Source: Chrysochromulina tobinii (Eukaryota; Haptophyta; Prymnesiales; Chrysochromulinaceae). Taken from it: DNA of 17,552 nt. Both the position numbers and the translations under genes were made by a program. The number at the start of each line of letters is the position of its first letter. Within the stretch, counting starts at the first letter, position 1. Positions 8,778 to 16,856 of the stretch are shown piece by piece. The stretch lies in NCBI GenBank assembly GCA_001275005.1, contig JWZX01001137.1, positions 1-17,552 on the forward strand, read 5' to 3'. The notes below the pieces were generated by a model that was not told where the DNA came from, did not search any database, and saw only the letters and a list, made by a program, of their open reading frames with translations.

Positions 8778-8807
8778 GGTTCGGGTTAGGGTTAGGGGTT
8801 CGGGTTT
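8778..8807 (+). repeat. Short interstitial telomere-like tract
   Basis: Reads GGTTC GGGTTA GGGTTA GGGGTTC GGGTTT: two perfect GGGTTA units with degenerate neighbours. TTAGGG is a common eukaryotic telomere unit. The tract is too short to be a telomere and lies far from a sequence end, so it may be a repair scar or chance. Confidence 0.55.
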
Positions 8808-9084
8808 CAGTAGGCGAGGGTGTTAAAGGAGTAACATGCACGAGCAGTGTCAGACCGTCGTGTACGTGTTGGACGCAGAGTGCGCGAACAAACAGTACAT
8901 GTATCAAAATGAGCGCCGAAACCGCAATGAGGAACGTAACGGAACTTTTATATGAAGAGGGCGCCGTTGTGGGCACAGTTATTCCCCGTAATACCCCGTA
9001 CTATCTTCCGAAGGATATAGTCTCCGCTAAATAGAACGTCCGGAATTTACAAGTTAATACTTATCTTCTCGTATAGCCGCTTAA

Positions 9085-9108
9085 AACGTGTATAACGTCA
9101 TACACGTT
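9085..9108. other. Perfect 9-bp hairpin
   Basis: AACGTGTAT at 9085-9093 and its exact reverse complement ATACACGTT at 9100-9108 flank a six-base loop. It lies about 150 bases downstream of the stop of the minus-strand coiled-coil gene, so it may form in that gene's 3' untranslated region. No poly-U run follows it on either strand. Confidence 0.55.
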
Positions 9109-9256
9109 CTAAAGGTGGTTCCTTGCTGCATCGCACTTGCACTCACCCGAACCCACCACACACACCTTCCATGACTCCCAAACAACTGACGCTCTGCGCT
9201 GGCACGTCGCAATCTCGCAAAATGATGCCTTTTCGAGTCTCGCCAGAGGCCAGCAC

Positions 9257-10366
9257 TCACAGGCGCACTGGGCTTGTCGTTGTGGAAGCCACGGAGCACG
9301 AGCTGAGCACCTGGTTCGCGCCGCGCCTGCGAAAGCCAAAGTACCGAGACACGGAGTCGAGAGCGCCCTCTTCGTTGAGCGCCATCGTCAGCTGCTCCTC
9401 GAGCGCGGCGGCGGGCGTGCGCTTGGCCGCCTGTACTGTCTGCACGACGGCGCGTTTGCGCTCGAGCTCGAAGTGTTTGGCGCTCTTCCCCTCCTCTTTG
9501 AGACGCTCGCGCTCAAGCCTGCATTCGGCTGCGTCGGCAGCGCACTTGGCCTGCCATTGCGCCTGCGCCTCCGCAATCGACGTCTGTGATGCCCTCTTCG
9601 CCTCCAGTGCGTTCGCAAGGTACTCGATCTCATGGTCATACGTTCGCTGTTTCCACTGCTTGACCTCGTGCTTCACAGCCGCGGCGGAATGATAGCGCTC
9701 GTTGGCGAAGAGCTGTTTGGCGTATAGGTCGCCGTTGCTGCGCGAGCGCACGTCCGCTGCCTGCTCGTCCTTCTGCCGCTCGATGTCCTCGCGCGTCGCC
9801 TTGGTCAGCTGCTTCAGCTCCTCGCTCATGACTCGGCACTCGTCACGGGATGTCGCCTGCTGCTTGGCTTCCGCGTCACGCATCTTCTGCTGCTTCTCCT
9901 TGTGCTCCCGGTGGAGCTGCCGCCCATGAAATTCCCATTGATGCTGCCAGTTGGCGCGCCTCAAACGTTGGATCTCGAGCTCCTCGCGGATCTCGGAACC
10001 GACGAACGCTTTGGCCTCCCGGCGATCGTCAATGGCGTCCTTGACCCGCTCCTGGCCATAGCGGCGCGCGGCTTTGAGCCTTTGGCCGTTGGCACGGAAT
10101 GCGCGCTGATGATCGAGCTTCCTCTCGGCAATGACCAAGCTCTGCAAGCGGACGGCCGTGCCCTTGGCCGCATTTTCTGCCAGGGCCAGGATGGCCACGC
10201 ACTCGGCTCGCGAGACCGTCGCCCACTGCTGAGTAGTGTCGTCCTTGGTTGCACCGTTCAGGTCAAGAAAGGAGCCAATGTGCTGCAGAAATTTTCTGCC
10301 ACGGGTGAAGAGCCCCTCTCCTTCCTCCTCGGGAGAACCGGCCAAGCCACTCTCCCCTCCATTCAT
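9257..10366 (-). CDS. Long coiled-coil protein, 369 residues
   Basis: Uninterrupted frame from ATG 10366 to TGA 9257-9259. After a short Gly/Glu-rich start (MNGGESGLAGSPEEEGEG) and a segment with FLQHIGSFLDL, residues about 50-340 are almost entirely charged helix rich in Lys, Arg, Glu, Gln and Ala, for example EELEIQRLRRANWQHQWEFH and LEAKRASQTSIAEAQAQWQA, with no proline across long stretches. This predicts an extended coiled coil, as in cytoskeletal, centriolar or flagellar scaffold proteins, but no specific family is recognised. The C-terminus (SRYFGFRRRGANQVL) is basic. No membrane segment or signal peptide is visible. It lies 76 bases downstream of the stop of the channel gene on the same strand. 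Antisense frames here are composition shadows. Confidence 0.7.
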   Translation of the reverse strand: MNGGESGLAGSPEEEGEGLFTRGRKFLQHIGSFLDLNGATKDDTTQQWATVSRAECVAILALAENAAKGTAVRLQSLVIAERKLDHQRAFRANGQRLKAARRYGQERVKDAIDDRREAKAFVGSEIREELEIQRLRRANWQHQWEFHGRQLHREHKEKQQKMRDAEAKQQATSRDECRVMSEELKQLTKATREDIERQKDEQAADVRSRSNGDLYAKQLFANERYHSAAAVKHEVKQWKQRTYDHEIEYLANALEAKRASQTSIAEAQAQWQAKCAADAAECRLERERLKEEGKSAKHFELERKRAVVQTVQAAKRTPAAALEEQLTMALNEEGALDSVSRYFGFRRRGANQVLSSCSVASTTTSPVRL

Positions 10367-10442
10367 TTTCGGAAAAGAAACTTACTTGTTAAAAATTAGA
10401 ACTTATATGTAACGGTATTTGTTAATTTGCATGCAGCTCAAG
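10367..10442 (-). promoter_or_regulatory. 76-bp AT-rich spacer between head-to-tail genes
   Basis: The stop of the channel gene (10443-10445) and the ATG of the coiled-coil gene (10366) are 76 bases apart on the same strand. The spacer is markedly AT-rich compared with both genes and must contain both the 3' processing signals of one and the promoter or leader of the other. No canonical AATAAA is seen. ATATAA occurs near 10400 on the minus strand. Confidence 0.45.
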
Positions 10443-13400
10443 CTACTCGCGATAAAGTCCCAAGTCGTCGTCCTCGACCCCGAATTCTTGCAGGATCGCC
10501 GCGATGTTGTGCATCGCGCGCACGGCGTCATTATGACCATGCTGTGCTGCCACCGACTCCTCCTCGGAGTGCGCAGTGACGTGGAGCTTGGGGCATGCAT
10601 AGCACGCGCACAGCCGCGGGTCGCGCCGTTGCGCTTCTGAGAATGAGCAGTTGCCCGTATCCGTGTCCTCCAGGCTGGCCAGTTGGTCGAAGCGCGCGAG
10701 GCTCTGAAAGTAGCCGAGGGGCGCGACAGTGTACGCGCCGAGGAGCACCGAGGCTCCGATGAAGAAGGTGCCCGCTATGATGCTGGTGCCCGTCGAGTTG
10801 GCGAGCGCGAGGCACTGAACGACGAGGGAGAGGCCGAGCACCTGCCCGAGGCGCCAACGGAACGTGAGCATCATCTCCTGGTCCACAGACGGGCAAGAAT
10901 TCGAGTGCCAGTGGCGCAGTGCGAAGCGGGTGCAGATCCATTTGAGGGCTAGCCCGAGCGCGGTGAGTAGGTACGCAATCGGGAACAGGGGGCCCAGGAG
11001 GAGCCCCATCGAGAACGCGACGAACGCATACGAGTACGCCGCGCCGAGGTCGAGGGGCTTGGGCTGCCAGAGCCGCTTGAGCGTGCGTGGCGAGTAAGCG
11101 AGCCTCGAGTGTATGTACTTGGCGAGGATGGCGCTTGGGTTGAAGGCGTTCTGCACGTCGACTATGTAGCCGCACACGATGAGCAGCGCGGACGTTGCGA
11201 TGAGCCCCCCTGGTTCATACCACGCCTGACTGCCCACGTCACCACCCGAGAGTAAGACAGCCGTCGTAAAGGGAAGGAACACGGAGTTGGTGACGAGGCC
11301 GAGCGAGAGCTTTGAGAAGATGCTCGACTGCTCTAGCGCCTGTGTGTCCTGAGCCTCCCAGTGCACCATTGCCACCGTCACCATCCGGATGATCACATTG
11401 AAGGCGATCGTGACGATCATCACGCCGAGCGTCGTCGCGGGCTCGACCACGGGACTCCATCCGCCCAGGTCGGCCATGCCAAAGTACGCTTGAGCGATCT
11501 TTGCGGCCAGGAGGGCCACGGCCCCGGCGAGCACGATCATGAGGATCGCGAGAGTGCCGAGGAGCACCATCACGCGCTCGTGGGCCTGATCGAGCTCGAG
11601 TGCCTCCCAAATAATCTCGCGAGGCTCGGGCGCTGCCTGCACGACGAGCCCATCACCGAGCTTCTCGAATCCGAGGCAATAGTGGAGCGAGTCGACTGTC
11701 TCGAGCATGAACGTCTCACACCCCTCGGCGACCCGACTGGACGCCATCGCCTCGCGCAGCTCGCGCTCCGCGTGCTCCACGGCCGCCCTCGCGACCTCCA
11801 CCGCCTTGGGAGATGCGAGCTCGAGATCGAGCACCGCCTTGGCGGCGGCAGAGGCGTTGGCGAGCACATTGCCGGCCTTAGCAGGCGGGTTGAAGAGCAG
11901 ATAGAAGCGGTTGCGATCGAGCTCATGCTCAAAGACGACGAAGGCGTGCCCAGTCGACTCCTCCTCCTCCGAAGCGAGAAAACGGAGCTGCGCACGGAGC
12001 CGTTCGAATCTGGGCACCAGATTGGCGAGCGCCGTCCTGGTCGCGTCGCACGGCTTGCGCCGCGCGAGCAAAAAGGCGCGCTGGCACGCGAGCTCGTCGA
12101 CAACCTCCTCGAGCCTCAGGATGGCCTCCGCCGTCACCTTCTCCTCCCTGCAGCGGCGGGCGACCTCGACGTGATGCACCTGCATGCAATGAGCGAGGCA
12201 ACCACTGGCAATAAGTGGTAATCAGTGGCAATCAGATGCGACCTCGACGTGATGTACCTTGCCCTTGAAGTAGCCGGGCTGCCGCAGGTAGGTGAGTCTC
12301 TCGATGTTCGCCTTGAGTCGCTGTGGAGAGGATGGCATTTGGTGGCACGCAGACACGGCAGACACGATGGCATGGGCACATGGCGAGCAGGGTACGGAGG
12401 CACACAGAGGCATGCAGTGGTATTCAGTGATAATTCAGTGGCACTCAGTGGCCATCAGAAGCACTCAGAAGCACTCAGAAGCATTCAGCGACACTCAGCG
12501 GCACTCAGCGGCATATCAGTGGCATATCAGTGGCACTCAGTGGCACTCAGAAGCACTCAGAAGCACTCAGTGGCACTCAGTGGCACTCAGTGGCACTCAG
12601 AAGCACTCAGAAGCACTCAGAAGCACTCAGAAGCACTCAGTGGCACTCAGTACGCACCTGCAACAGCTCGTGGGGGGGCAAGCTTTCGTCGAGCCCCTTG
12701 ATCCAGAGGGCATAGTCGGCCGTCGTGATCATTGCCTCGTCCTCGGCCTTGGCCATCGTGCCCGCTAGCCATCGGATGCGCACGAGGAAGAGGATGACAA
12801 GCACGATGCACAGCAGCATCGAGAGCATCGAGAAGTCCGACCAGGGAGTGGTCCCGCTACCCGTGGGCTCGCTACCCGCGCACCAGCGAGCCGTGGAGAC
12901 CTCGACGAGCAGCCCGGACTTCCCAGTGGATACAGTGGGATGCTCGAGAGCATCGAGGACAGTGGGGTGCTCGGCGAACATGCCCATCGGCAGCACCGCC
13001 TGATGCAACGAGCATGGAGCACGGAGCTGCAATCAGACGCAAGCAGATGCAAGGAGACGCGCAAGGAGACGCAATCAGAGCCACTTACCTGATCGCAGCG
13101 AGCGAGCACCCTCGTGTCGCAGTCGCGGTACTCGTTGCACCCGCCGAGCGAGCTGCCTAATATGGAGCCTTGGACGACCTTCCAAATCGAGGCGTGCTGA
13201 AAACGGCGAATGGGGAGTCCCTCCCACCCGCATTCCGCTGGCGGGAACTTGAGCTTCGCCTCGAGGTGCTTCAGCTCGGCCTTGGACGCATTGCCCAGGT
13301 TGGTCAGGGCTTGATAGCCGGCCACCGTCGAGCCGGCGTCGCGGCAGGCGGCGCGCGCCTCGCTGCGCATCAGGTTGTCGCGGATCGTGGGCAGCGAGAG

Positions 13401-14300
13401 CATGAACAAGGCCGTGAACACGAGGGCACCCTCGAGAGCCACCCTCATGAAGAGGCTCAGCGCCACGGGCACCGCGTAGTTGAAGTCGTTGTCGCCAGTT
13501 CGGGGCACCACCGGGATGCGTGCGAACCTCTGACTTGACGCCTCGTCCTCCCAAATCAGCTCATCGTCCTGCAGACGCAGCGTGATGGGCCGGGGTAGGG
13601 TGGAGATCAACGTGGCGACCTCGGCAGCGGAGAGCCGGATGCTCTGCGCGTTGATCGCAATGATCGTGCTACGCGGCGCGATCCCTTGCTCATTTGCCGG
13701 CGAGTCGGGCAGCACGCGGTCGATGCGCACGGCCCCGAGCGCCGTATCGGTAAGGACGAGCCCAATGCTGCTGCAAGTGAAGGTGTAGTCCCTGATGCCG
13801 GTTCGATGGTGGTCGCTCGTGTATGTCGCATCCTTGTCGCTGATCACATACGCGCGGACGTGCTCGCCCATGGACGCCTCCTTGGCCTCGGCGAAAGCCG
13901 CGGGCGGCAGCCGAGGAGGCATGAGTCGGTCGCGATAGCAGCAACAGCACGTGAAGGCGATGAGCAGCAGGAGTGCGACCGTCCCTATGACTATGAATGT
14001 AATGTTGTGCGAGGCGAGGACCAATCCGTCGCTAGCGCTGGCAACCCCAGCGCTAGAGTTCGTATCATTGACTAAAGGGGCACTGGCGACCCCAGCGCCG
14101 GAGCTCGTATCATTGACCGAATTGAGGTGATGGCTGTGCACCGGCCATCCTCTTGGCGCTGCCAGTGCCGATAGCGGCTCCGCGGCATCCTGTGCGATGA
14201 GCTCGGTGGCAACGCGGTGGAGACCTAGCAATAGCGGATCAGTGCGCTGGAAGTTTTCCGGCGGCACCATTAACCGCAGTGAGGGTTCGAGCACCACCAT
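10443..14300 (-). CDS. PDZ-containing OSCA/TMEM63-like channel, four exons
   Basis: Exons 14300-13089, 13026-12658, 12320-12258 and 12179-10443 join in phase 0 to 1126 residues; TAG lies three codons before the ATG. Order: extracellular N-terminus with N-glycosylation sequons (NDT, NIT); membrane segment about 99-121; cytoplasmic loop with a PDZ domain about 173-244 (SIGLVL binding loop, VLPDSPANEQG, IIAINAQSI, ITLRL); membrane segment about 275-303; a Cys-containing loop; membrane segment about 470-488; a cytosolic domain from TTADYALWIKGL through HAFVVFE to EPREIIWEAL; then about eight membrane segments from 752 on. The DYxxxxxGL, AFVxFE and EPxxIIWE features are typical of the OSCA/CSC1/TMEM63 (anoctamin superfamily) cytosolic region and pore entry. 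These proteins are mechanically or osmotically gated cation channels or lipid scramblases. Ion selectivity is not readable here. The PDZ insertion is unusual and could anchor the channel to C-terminal peptide ligands. Confidence 0.85.
12160..12259 (-). repeat. 22-bp direct duplication bounding intron 3
   Basis: 12238-12259 and 12160-12181 are identical except at one base (12255 T versus 12177 C on the plus strand). The offset is 78, exactly the intron length. Each copy contains AG|GT on the sense strand: the upstream copy supplies the donor and the downstream copy supplies the acceptor. Confidence 0.9.
12180..12257 (-). other. Intron 3 of the channel gene (78 nt)
   Basis: Donor GGCAAG|GTACATCAC and acceptor CATGCAG|GTGCATCAC, phase 0, joining YFKGK to VHHVEVARR. 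After the first 20 bases it reads as units ATCTGATTGC, CACTGATTAC, CACTTATTGC, CAGTGGTTGC and a 12-nt CTCGCTCATTGC, then ATGCAG. The first 20 bases are a near copy of the start of exon 4. Confidence 0.85.
12321..12657 (-). other. Intron 2 of the channel gene (337 nt)
   Basis: Donor TTGCAG|GTGCGTAC and acceptor TCTCCACAG|CGACTC, phase 0, joining HELLQ to RLKANIERL. Most of its 5' two thirds is a 10-nt tandem repeat; the 3' part (about 12323-12410) is unique sequence. Without splicing the frame reaches TGA within eight codons of the exon end. Confidence 0.85.
12419..12651 (-). repeat. 10-nt tandem repeat inside intron 2
   Basis: About 23 units of 10 bases, sense-strand CACTGAGTGC alternating in blocks with TTCTGAGTGC, plus diverged units near 12420-12530 (GATATGCC-type and CGCTGAGTGC). 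Because 10 is not a multiple of 3 and the unit has no plus-strand stop, all plus-strand frames stay open, creating spurious Ser/His/Gln repeat proteins. Confidence 0.9.
13027..13088 (-). other. Intron 1 of the channel gene (62 nt)
   Basis: Donor CAG|GTAAGTGG and acceptor TTGCAG|CTC, phase 0. Apart from the first eight bases and the final AG it reads as tandem units: CTCTGATTGC, GTCTCCTTGC, a 12-nt GCGTCTCCTTGC, ATCTGCTTGC, GTCTGATTGC. Removal joins CDQ to LRAPC in frame and avoids the downstream frame with no channel features. Confidence 0.85.
14036..14117 (-). repeat. 45-bp in-frame duplication in the channel ectodomain
   Basis: Two copies of about 37 matching bases (14036-14072 and 14081-14117), offset 45, encode VNDTSSGAGVASAP and VNDTNSSAGVASAS. 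Each copy carries an NDT glycosylation sequon just before the first membrane segment. Confidence 0.8.
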
Positions 14301-14508
14301 TCGCTCCTAAAATGTGTTTCCATAAATGGAAAAGTCCGACATGCATTTCCGCATGGCCGCCGACTCCCCGGGGGGGGCACGGAGAGGAGTTGAACTGCTC
14401 TGTGTTAGAAATCACTCAGAGAAACATTCACATTTCACTTAGCGTTTTGTGACAAGGCTGTGTTTTCATTGTGTTACGGTGTCGAATTCTAAACATTGGC
14501 TGTGAAAA
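14301..14508. promoter_or_regulatory. Divergent gap between channel gene and retroelement-like gene
   Basis: 208 bases separate the two divergent start codons. It should contain the channel gene promoter and leader. It holds a G run at 14370-14376 and an AT-richer part at 14400-14500. If the plus-strand gene is a truncated retroelement, its 5' boundary falls in or near the second half. Confidence 0.4.
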
Positions 14509-16419
14509 ATGGCCACGCCCACGGGTCGAGCCCGCCTCCTTGACGGCAGCGCCCCCAAGGGACCCTTTACGTGGCTCCGGCGCCTCCCCATCCCCTCCAG
14601 CGACCCTCGAAACACTTCCTTCTTTGCCTTCCAAATCCCCCAACTCTTCCCTGTTACCCTCGCCCTCGACCTCCTCCTCTTACCGCCTACACAAGGGGAA
14701 GGCAACATTACCCACTGCACCGCCTGTTCCACCGTTGCCCAACCCTGCGGATACCCCCTCGTCGGCCCTGGCGATCGACACTTTGTTCACTGTCCCCATG
14801 GCCTGAGACTCCATACCACTTCTCACGATCCCTCCGTTCAAGCCCTTGTTCCCTTTCTTGATGCTATCCTTGGCGAATCGCGAGTTACCGCGGAACGAGG
14901 CGGCCAGGGAGGCCAACGAGCTGTCGACCAATGGATGCAAAACAACCCCATTTCGCACGCCCCTGATATCATTCTACGTGACTACGATGGACCCAACTCC
15001 TACGTTCTCATCGATCTCAAGACCCTTGACGCGGCTGCTCCGACGCACATCACAGCCCACCATTCTGACCGCTCGCGAATGAAGGCCCATCTCGCTATTG
15101 CATCCCACTCACGCCGCAACCAATATCATGACATTGGGCCCAATATGCGATTAGTCATCATTGCAATCAGTACGTGTGGAGCCATCAACGATGAAGGAAT
15201 CGCCTTCATAGCCAACCTTGCCAAACGCACAGACAACTCCATCCCCCCAACCCTTCTCGAACAAGCCTCTTGGGCCACGCCCAGGCTTGCCCCGATGATA
15301 CGAATGGCCTTATGCTTTGCCGTCCGACGAGGCCTCGCTACTGCTGTCTACCGTTGGTGGAGACGATTCCCAGCCCTTGACCCGCGACCCCCACCACCCC
15401 CACACCCGCCACAACTTTTGCCGCCCCCTTTCCCACCTTCGTTCTCACCGCCTCCCTCACCGCCGTCTTCACCGACTCCTTTCGATCCCCCTGCTGATGC
15501 CTCCCACGTCATGATGACCGAACCCACCCCCATCATCACCGATGCCCAACCCCAGCCTCCTCAACACCCCTCCCTAGACCCCCGCGAGCATCAGGGGCTG
15601 ATCTCACGACTTTTTGTTACTGAGCGCCACTCGACTCTCTTAGAATCTGAACTCAAGTCCCTTGACCTCGAGAATCAGCGCCTCAAGTCACGCCTTGAAG
15701 TTCTCGAAGCCGACGCCATCCGCCTCAACCTCGAAAACGACCGACTCTCGACGAAAATTGATGAGGCGATTTACATTCAGTGGCACAGCACTGACTACAT
15801 CAACACGCAACTCGCTCAACGAGCTGATGCACTCCATCGATTTCGCATTCGCGAAGACGGCATCTTTTGCAACTGCTGCGCCCTCCTTCGCCTTCCTGAC
15901 CATTTCTTCCCAGCAATGCTTGCTGATCGAGTACCCCCTTCCCGGCGTCGATGCGTCTTTTGCGTCCAAGTGGTCAGGACGAACTTCGACTGCTTTGGAC
16001 GTGACTTCTTTACCCCCCCTGGCTTCATCATGCCCCGCCCTCACCCTTCTGACCTGCAACGCCTTTCTGATCTCCACCGTTGCTACTCGTGCGCTTCCAT
16101 ACGCCACGTCTCGATGATCTTCCCAGTTTTCGATGCTCACGTCCCGGTTGACCTTGCCCCCCTTGATTCCCAAGCTCTACTCCTTGCTCCCCTCTCCCGT
16201 GATGCCCCCCGCGCCCACACCACTAGCCGGAAGTTCCCTATTTGTGTCTTCTGCAGACGTGACCTCCTCCACGGTCATAGCGCTCCCCCCAGACCGCCAC
16301 GATCCCAGCCTTACGAGTCTATCCCCGATTGGGAGCCTGATCCAGACAACCCAGGTGATTGTGACTCCTCTGATGATTTTGATGACCCTGACGGCCACGA
16401 CCACGAGGGTCACTTCTAA
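14509..16419 (+). CDS. LINE C-terminus-like protein: zinc motif, PD-(D/E)xK nuclease core, coiled coil, CxxC pairs
   Basis: 636 residues; an in-frame TGA lies two codons before the ATG. Residues about 18-100 resemble the segment after the polymerase thumb in many non-LTR retrotransposon proteins: GPFTWLRRLPIPSS, then CTAC, GDRHFVHC, a histidine and VTAERGG. Residues about 150-175 read HAPDIILRDYDG then LIDLKT, matching the PD...(D/E)xK layout of restriction-like endonucleases found at the C-terminus of R2/CRE-type LINEs. No reverse transcriptase palm (F/YADD) precedes it, so it is probably a 5'-truncated or exapted element. After that come a Pro-rich stretch (about 290-350), a coiled coil (about 365-425) and C-terminal CxxC pairs (CNCC, CVFC, CYSC, CVFC) likely to bind zinc, then an acidic tail. 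Nuclease activity is inferred, not shown. Confidence 0.6.
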   Translation: MATPTGRARLLDGSAPKGPFTWLRRLPIPSSDPRNTSFFAFQIPQLFPVTLALDLLLLPPTQGEGNITHCTACSTVAQPCGYPLVGPGDRHFVHCPHGLRLHTTSHDPSVQALVPFLDAILGESRVTAERGGQGGQRAVDQWMQNNPISHAPDIILRDYDGPNSYVLIDLKTLDAAAPTHITAHHSDRSRMKAHLAIASHSRRNQYHDIGPNMRLVIIAISTCGAINDEGIAFIANLAKRTDNSIPPTLLEQASWATPRLAPMIRMALCFAVRRGLATAVYRWWRRFPALDPRPPPPPHPPQLLPPPFPPSFSPPPSPPSSPTPFDPPADASHVMMTEPTPIITDAQPQPPQHPSLDPREHQGLISRLFVTERHSTLLESELKSLDLENQRLKSRLEVLEADAIRLNLENDRLSTKIDEAIYIQWHSTDYINTQLAQRADALHRFRIREDGIFCNCCALLRLPDHFFPAMLADRVPPSRRRCVFCVQVVRTNFDCFGRDFFTPPGFIMPRPHPSDLQRLSDLHRCYSCASIRHVSMIFPVFDAHVPVDLAPLDSQALLLAPLSRDAPRAHTTSRKFPICVFCRRDLLHGHSAPPRPPRSQPYESIPDWEPDPDNPGDCDSSDDFDDPDGHDHEGHF

Positions 16420-16449
16420 GCCCCATCCCCCTGATTAGTTCGAACGTTG

Positions 16450-16562
16450 GCAAGTGATCTGACTGCCTCCTCTCCCGCTGACCAGGCTGGTCAGACGTGA
16501 TGGCGAGTGATAGCGAGTGACCTGACTGCCTCCTTTGCTACTGATCAGGCTGGTCGGACCGC
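16450..16562 (+). repeat. About 50-bp tandem duplication with palindromic core
   Basis: 16450-16499 and 16513-16562 (offset 63) share GAGTGA/AAGTGA, CTGACTGCCTCCT and CAGGCTGGTC; a partial third GCGAGTGA lies at 16503-16510. The first copy contains the near-perfect palindrome GACCAGGCTGGTC at 16480-16492. It sits just after the stop codon in the putative element's 3' region. Confidence 0.75.
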
Positions 16563-16856
16563 GCCCTTACCAGCCTGCTGACTCAGGTGCGGATCACTTT
16601 GAACGCGTACACCTAGCCCGGGGGGTTGGGCAGGCACCAGGCGACTCTGTGCGAAGGATGCATGAGGGGCTTGCCTCCTGGAGGAGCCCCGTGCTATACA
16701 CCTGACCACTTTGCCCTCTCTTGCCGCAGCTAGGGCCTCCCTTTTTTACCCAAGGCACGGCAGTGGGCGACGTTGGCTGGGTTTGGACATGAAGAGCACG
16801 CCCGATCCTTTTTCAGGGTGCTTCGATCCATTCCGGTGATCAACGTGCTCACGTTC

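Larger units (their letters stand above)
8180..9256. other. Noncoding region between convergent genes
   Basis: About 1.1 kb between the plus-strand Sel1-RING gene and the minus-strand coiled-coil gene, which converge here, so it should hold both 3' ends. It contains a C-rich tract at 8666-8692, a short telomere-like tract at 8778-8807, an AT-richer part at 8930-9080 and a hairpin at 9085-9108. GGTTCAAAGCC at about 8450 resembles a tRNA T-arm, but no cloverleaf could be built. No gene is supported. Confidence 0.5.

Noticed and set aside
9123-9692. Plus-strand 189-residue frame
   Set aside because: Antisense of the coiled-coil gene; Ser/Ala/Cys-rich with no motif.
12134-12413. Minus-strand frames starting MPPYPARH or MPLCASVP as separate small genes
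   Set aside because: Their useful part is exon 3 of the channel gene; the upstream residues are intron 2 sequence read through.
12225-12768. Overlapping plus-strand frames encoding Ser/His/Gln repeat proteins
   Set aside because: They arise because the 10-nt repeat in intron 2 lacks stops in the plus-strand frames; they also lie antisense to convincing channel exons.
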